Assembly (NCBI GenBank): GCA_030562195.1
Contig: CM060202.1
Span: 22,864,317 to 22,928,316, forward strand
Direction of reading: 5' to 3'
Length of the DNA stretch: 64,000 nucleotides
DNA from: Nipponacmea schrenckii
Taxonomy: Eukaryota > Mollusca > Gastropoda > Lottiidae
Shown: piece after piece, positions 55,601-61,600 of the stretch
How the letters are laid out: the number at the start of each line of letters is the position of its first letter
How positions within the stretch are numbered: position 1 is the stretch's first letter
Translations under genes and position numbers: made by a program
Notes under the pieces: generated by a model
What the model saw: only the letters and a program-made list of their open reading frames with translations
What the model was told of the DNA's origin: nothing
Databases searched by the model: none

Positions 55601-58600
55601 CTACTAACTCTGCTGGAACTGCCAGTGAGAATGGATCAGTTACAGTACAATGTAAGCTATCTTGTCCTTTTGAAAGTAAATCTTCTTTTTTTTGCCCAAA
55701 TTTTGAATACTTGGCCTAAATTATTTGATGTTAAACTAAGTAATTATTCATAAAACAATTGGTAATTAAGTACGTATTTTAATGGATTTACCGTTATCTA
55801 TTGAACATCTTCTTTTCTTTGCCAAAATATTATTTTTTTTTTTTTTTAAATCTTGACCTTTATGAGTTGATGTAAAACTAAGTAATTATTCATTAAACAG
55901 TCTTCCCCTTATAAATCATGATTTATTGTTTACCAGACAGATCACTATAAAATAGCGTTACAATTCTTTCTGATTTTGACATTTTCTTATTTCAGTTAAA
56001 CCGAACTTTGATAATACCCCATACACTCAGACATTTGGTTGGAGAAATCATCGTAGTGATGTCAGATGTATTGCTAATGCCGAACCTGAAGCGTTTATCA
56101 AATGGTCTCGTCATGGTGAGAATATAGTGGACAACACCACCTACTCTATTGTCAATAAACCTGGACAAGGAACAATGACCAGCGATCTTACGGTAATATT
56201 TCTATTTACTATTTTGATTTGGTTCCATGGTTCACTGTCATTTTGGCACACATATTTTAAGCACACCTCATTTGGACACAGTACTTTAGCTTTAGGCAAG
56301 TGACAAGTGATTTGTGGTGATTTGATAGCCAGCTAATGAAAAGTTGCAGCCGCGGTGCCTCAATGAGATAGATGCACGATGGTCCAGGTTCCATCCAAAC
56401 AAAGATTTAGATGGTCTTTTCGATTTTTCAACCCAGTTTCCCCCATTGTCAGTGATGCAGATCAGAGAGGCTGGCGTGGAAAAGGTGTCTAATAAACAAT
56501 GAAATATAAAGTTGATTTGATGTTTGATATAAATTATAGATTAGTGTACAAATTGATAATGAAAACTGGATCTATGGTGACTACGTCTGTTCTGCTGAAA
56601 ATGCTCACGGCACAACTACCCAAACCATTACCTTCGTTCAAGCAAGTAAGTATGCTTCATCACATAGATTCATAGATTAATAGTGTGCATTTCAGGCAAT
56701 GAATCTAACCTGCCTATGAACAGTCTAATCACATAACAACGCCTCTGACCGGGTTACCTTAGTCAGGACACGAGAATATTTAAGGCACATTTTTAAGGCA
56801 ATCTGCATTTCTAAACCGGAAAATATCATGACTCTTTATTACATCATTTGACTGATTTAGTCTGGCATTGTAATATAATTCGGTTCTGGTCTGTATTTCT
56901 ATGATGTAGGTACGACGCAATAGTTTCGGATGCTGTCTGATTTGAATTTTGAAGTGCGTAGATACTGAAATATATTAATATTGTATATTTTTAGAACCAC
57001 CATCACAAGTTCAGGTAAAAGATGACAATGCAACTCCAACATCGGTGGAATTGATCATCACTCCCCCTGGTGACAATGGTGGCCAACCTGTATTAGATTA
57101 TAAGATTGAATATAACTTACAAGGAAGTGCAGACGTCAAAACAACTAAAGCTACAAAACGTAAGTTATGTTTTTAATGAAATAAACATTTTGTTTGGGTT
57201 ATATACATTATTCAAGCCCGTTCTGCATGAAGTTTTCGACTTTATTTTCCCCATATTCATTTCATATCTTAAGTACTTTCAGGGCTGCGTTCGATTTACT
57301 GCTTCCAGAAGTAGAAGAGAAGACTCTTCCATTGAGGCAAATTGAATAAACGAGGGGTAGTAACCCTAGTGAAATCAAAACCCCACACTTGTACAAATTA
57401 TCCGCCATGTTTTCTTCTGTCTCTTCCAACAATTTCTCGGAAGAGTCAGAAGATCTTCAGTAATCGGAAGAGACCGAATCGAATGAACGGAAGGCGTCTT
57501 CCAGAAGTTGGCAAATCGAACAGGGCTCTGAATTTAGATAATTTTTTTACAATTATATACAAGCTGGATGTTAATCTAGAAAACTAAACTGAAGATGATT
57601 TTAGTGTTCTTGTCGTCTGATTGGCCAATTGATTTCAAATTAAGTTATATTATCCAATGAGGTTTCAATATTACTTGAAATCTGGAATTTACGTTACTTA
57701 AGTTATGAGAATAATGGCCCAGATGTTTATTAAATATATAGTTGTATGTAGTTGTATGTAGTTGTTTGTAGAAATGTGGAAATCAACGTTTCATATAGTC
57801 ACCTTTTAAGATGTATAATATTGTCTTTCAGCGCCGTCTGGTTCTGGAGAACAGAGAACAGTGGCCAGAATTGTTGGACTAGAAGCTGATAAGACTTATA
57901 AAGTTACTGTCAGTGCCAGGAATAACGTAGGCTATGGATCTCCTAAAAGCCTGAATGTAATGACTCCCAAAGTCCGTAAGTAACAATCTTATTTTATTCT
58001 GAGGTTGTCAGTTCTGTTGAAGTTTAAATATTAAAAAGGATGTTTTCTTTTTACCAATAAAATTTCTCTGAAAATAGTTTGAAATCTGCTTGAATAGTGA
58101 ATTTAATATGTTTTTTTGTGCTATGTACCAGCACTGTTGATTTTTAACATCGACAAAACATCCTTTGAAAAATATCTGTTTAAGAAAAAAGAAATCAACA
58201 GCCCTACTGTATACACTCCAATTATTAACAAAGATACAACTCTATAGTCCATGCCGATACATCTTTCTAGTAATGTTCACTTTACCATTTCAATGACCCA
58301 AATTGTTTTTTTTAGGTCCACCCAATCCTGTATCATTTACATCTTCTCCAAGTGGTCCAAATGGTGATTTCTATATCATAAGTTGGGCTAAACCATTAAC
58401 CGGAGGTAGCCCAATTACTGGATATATGATTAGCTATAATAAGGTAGGTCATCAACACATTTGGCTGAGTCTGAAACTTATGACCAATTTTAGAAGAATA
58501 TAGCAGCTTTGGAATTTTTTTAATTTTGTCATCTGTTTTCAGTTTTGATATATTTGAGATATCTAGTGCAAGAAATATAATCCTGGTTATTAGCTTAACC

Positions 58601-61600
58601 TTAGCTAATGGTTTATCCATTGATTAAAGTTTAAAATATTTAGACGATAATATTTTGTCGATGATAATATTAATTAATTTTTTATAATTAGGTGGAAGTG
58701 TCAGGTGATTCGGAATCTTCATGGTCTGTGACGAAAGTATTGGATAAACCAATCAAACAAGAGGCGAAAGGTGACATCACAAGCTACAGACTGGAAAGAT
58801 TACAACCGAATACATTCTATCAAGCAGAAGTCAAGGCCATTAATGCCCTCGGGGAATCTGATGCACGTCAGCTCATCTTTCAAACTTCAAAAGGAGGTAA
58901 GAAATTAGCTATTTATATCTCATTCATCTGATGTCGGATGAAGAATTTTGTAAAATATGTCCAATGGATATTAGTCTCTATCAAGAAAGAGCTAAACTTA
59001 AATATCCAGATAATCTTAGATAATGTATCTTTTAGATGCGAACGGCATCAAGGCTGGCGCGACAGATGATATTAATATTTATTACTTATGGACCTAACGA
59101 GCATGGAAAAGTAATTTGTTTGCTGTGATCTGGTTCGCAAAAGCTCCCTTGACCTGGCTCTCAAAATATCCATTCCCTCGGCTTGAAAAATAAAATTGCG
59201 ATCAAGTGACTGACTACACTGTTACTAACATTGTTTCAAAATTCTCAGAAATTCTAACAAAGCTACAGATTGGCTAGTTGTTTAAAGGTGTCAAGGTTTT
59301 ACTATTGGAATATGAAAAGAAGCAAGGCAGGGTCTATTTATCATTCAGAGCAACTGATGTTACTCTTATACGAACTTTCACTATACAATGCTGCAATACG
59401 CTCAATTTGGGAATTACGTCATTTTGTATTGTGAAGTACGGAATAACTAATATTTCATTCCGACACAAGATCAAAGCCCTTATTAATACTTCGTACGAGG
59501 GACCTGTTTCACAAAATTTTAACAAAGATACAATCAAGATTTTAAGAAATACAGTAACCTGATTGGTTAATAAAAACTCAATTTTAGTGATTGACCAATC
59601 TGATCATTGGAACACTAAAATCATCCTAAGTTAAGTTTTTGTGAAACAGGCTCCAGGGCTTCTATTTATATTCATGTGACAGTTATATTTGGTTTGAAAA
59701 CAAGTCTGTAACAGTGAAGTCAAGTTAGTCCATTGGAAATCATTGGCTTTACTAATGTCATTTGCCTAAACTAATGTTTATATATTTCTCTTTTCCCTTC
59801 TCTTTCTCTGTGTGTGTGGATTTTTGTTTTGAAATGATTTTGTTTTAGCCATTTTGTAGTCCTTAATCAACAATATATTGATGTTGTACTTGATGTATTT
59901 GTTTCAAATTTGGAATCCAGTGGATAATAATTTTATTTCCAGCTCAGAGTTCAATCACCTCAGTTTTTTTCAGTTTTTGCTTAATGTCGGTCTGTCCATC
60001 TGTCCAAATATTTTTAAAACTATTTTTTACGGAAAGTTTCAGTTTGGCTATATACTTTTTATTTGCTTTTTGTCAACCCACATTCACAATTTTTGATTTA
60101 AATTTGCTTATTGTTGAAATTTATTGAAATACCTTTAGGCAACACAGATTCATTATCTGTCTGCTTTTAAACTTGACAATTACTGATTGGATCAGATAAT
60201 TTAATATAATTATTGTAATTTGATTTTCCCCTCAGATTATTAGATAGTATTTTATATAATTTCTGCCTTTTGGAACATTGTTTTCATTTCCTGAAAAATT
60301 TTCCATAAAAACTGGACAAAATGGCTTATTAGTGTTGTATTGAAAACCATAGTAAAAGTTGTCTAATCTACTGAAATCTTGATCAGTAGGAATTGAAAAT
60401 GATTTGATTTGATATTTATTCTTTTTTTTCATTTCCTTGAAAATCTTCTAGATGGTACATACAAACCTGTGACTGGTAAGGTTCTAATCCTGTTTTTATT
60501 CTCCTGGGAATCGGCACGTCTGTTAATCACAATATACAATATTTTACATGACAAACTTCATTCATTGGACAACTTTATTAGATTTAATTAATTAAATTTG
60601 TCATTAAGATAAAACTATTTATGGTCTAATTAGACCTCATATTCATGGGACTTAATTCAAAATTGTTTACTGCCCATTAATTTGGTTTATATGGGCATAT
60701 CTTTTTCAATTTTTTTATCTAAAAAATACTAAAAATATTACTTGCATCCTAATTTTCATCTTTCTTTTGAGATCGTATCAAATTTGAGAAATTAGAAAGT
60801 TCCTTAAAATGAATATAAAAGAAATAGGTTCAAATTCTAAAAAATTAAAAAAAAAATTTCAAGCTCTAAAAGTAGATTGTCATTGAAATGCCTTGATTTC
60901 ATAAAAATGATAATTGTGGATATTTCTTTAGGAAAAACCCAGATAGAAAGTGCAGCACGACCTCCAACCCCTAAACCCAATACTAATCCAGGTATCTATA
61001 TAGATCATATTTGTACCGTAGGGTTTCATTCATATATAAAGCAATCGGAATTAGTTTGACAGGAAACTGCTATTTCGTCTCCTGACAGATTCACATATTT
61101 GTCTTTTTAAATGAATGTCGCCCCTCGGTACAAAAAACGCTATAAGAACTGTTACTTTATTTTGAATTATGTTTGATTTTTTATAAGTTTTGAGGAACAA
61201 GTAGTTCCACATTTGCATTTAGTTGATTTTTATTTAAAATTTAAAGTTACTGCATATTTGAAAAAACTGAAAGTGAAAGTAAAGCTTCCTTCAGAAAAGA
61301 AATATGGGCATGGCTTTAATCTATTCATTGGCTGAAACATTCTGCTTTATTTTTCTATGTTAAGAAGGATTATGGAATTTTCTAGGATTCTGTATTATCT
61401 CTACTCAATTTGTCTCCATTTTGAGCATCTTCGGGTTCGTAAGTTCAGATGTCTGTGCATTTTATAAGAAAAGGTCAAGGTCAAGGTCACAATATGATTT
61501 ATGTTTCATGGAGAACGACTCTGTGTTGAATGGATAATATAATGAAAATTATAATTTCTTGTAACGTTTTTTTTTTGAAAATTGGTCAGTTTTTGATAAA

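Noticed and set aside
59035..59096. Acceptor-like TATCTTTTAG followed by an open frame to a stop, a possible alternative last exon
   Set aside because: It would end in about 20 residues with no anchor or known tail and has no poly(A) signal nearby. Any intronic acceptor-like site would look the same.
59942..60118. Strong-looking acceptor (TTATTTCCAG) followed by a hydrophobic open frame, a possible alternative membrane end
   Set aside because: The frame is hydrophobic mainly because the DNA is T-rich, and it continues without a charged stop-transfer segment. The GTCTGTCCATCTGTCC string suggests a repeat.
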